Source: CAZLBC01 sp964557575 (GTDB lineage: Bacteria; Planctomycetota; Phycisphaerae; SM23-33). From it: a stretch of 64,000 nt of DNA. The text below holds more notes on this DNA, generated by a model that had not been told where the DNA came from, searched no databases, and was given only the letters and a program-made list of their open reading frames with translations. Position 1 is the first letter of the stretch. The stretch itself is not shown here. Location of the stretch: positions 62,001 to 126,000 of the forward strand of contig CAZLBC010000002.1 in assembly GCA_964557575.1 (NCBI GenBank), in the 5' to 3' direction.

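Overview
The window looks like chromosomal DNA from a high-GC member of the Planctomycetota, possibly the Phycisphaerae side of the phylum. The evidence is family content, not a database match. There is an N-terminal LEPR-XLL motif on a giant repeat protein, a DUF1080 lipoprotein, PQQ-type propeller proteins including one opening WPRFRGPGG, a Tat-exported Gfo/Idh/MocA oxidoreductase, a DUF1961 (YesU-like) protein and several exported glycosidase-like proteins. No rRNA, tRNA, CRISPR array, transposase or phage gene was seen.

Region by region: (a) 0.3-2.4 kb holds a small CBM48-type glycogen-binding protein and an exported TIM-barrel/carbohydrate-binding protein. (b) 7.3-2.5 kb, minus strand, is a four-gene run: PhoD-like phosphoesterase, PQQ-like propeller protein, DUF1080 lipoprotein and an exported protein of unknown function. 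(c) 7.5-9.1 kb is an exported protein of unknown function, divergent from (b). (d) 15.7-9.3 kb, minus strand, is a compact five-gene accessory Hsp70 operon with overlapping starts and stops: a 968-aa helical protein, a J-like protein whose HPD is PPD, a long GrpE-like factor, an Hsp70 and a zinc-ribbon protein. (e) 22.3-15.9 kb, minus strand, carries a beta-CASP nuclease with apparent C-terminal dsRNA-binding-like domains, two glycosidase remnants, a YesU-like protein and a parallel beta-helix protein, which together look like a decayed polysaccharide-utilisation locus. (f) 27.1-22.6 kb pairs a propeller protein bearing a methyltransferase-like domain with the oxidoreductase. (g) 27.3-31.1 kb holds a glycosidase-like exported protein, an MscS channel and a P-loop kinase.

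(h) From 31423 to the right edge a single plus-strand reading frame stays open for 10,859 complete codons without a stop. It encodes the amino-terminal part of a giant surface or secreted protein. It is a mosaic of at least six repeat families: 14 GSWxDDGF units; haemagglutinin-like beta-helix units, including three tandem higher-order super-repeats; alternating Ala/Asp-rich dyads; 25 HGLxTG/GGLxDGxTYY units; RTX-like GGxGND units; and 8 WTLTLDG units, two of them with EF-hand-like loops. The long open frames on the opposite strand here, up to about 3,300 codons, are by-products of codon bias.

Three related palindromic elements with the core AAGGGGTCAGAACT sit just 3' of stop codons at 9.1, 15.9 and 29.4 kb. 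The strongest candidates for something undescribed are the giant mosaic gene, the self-contained Hsp70 operon with its non-HPD J protein, and the beta-CASP/dsRBD-like fusion. All functions are inferred from sequence reading alone.
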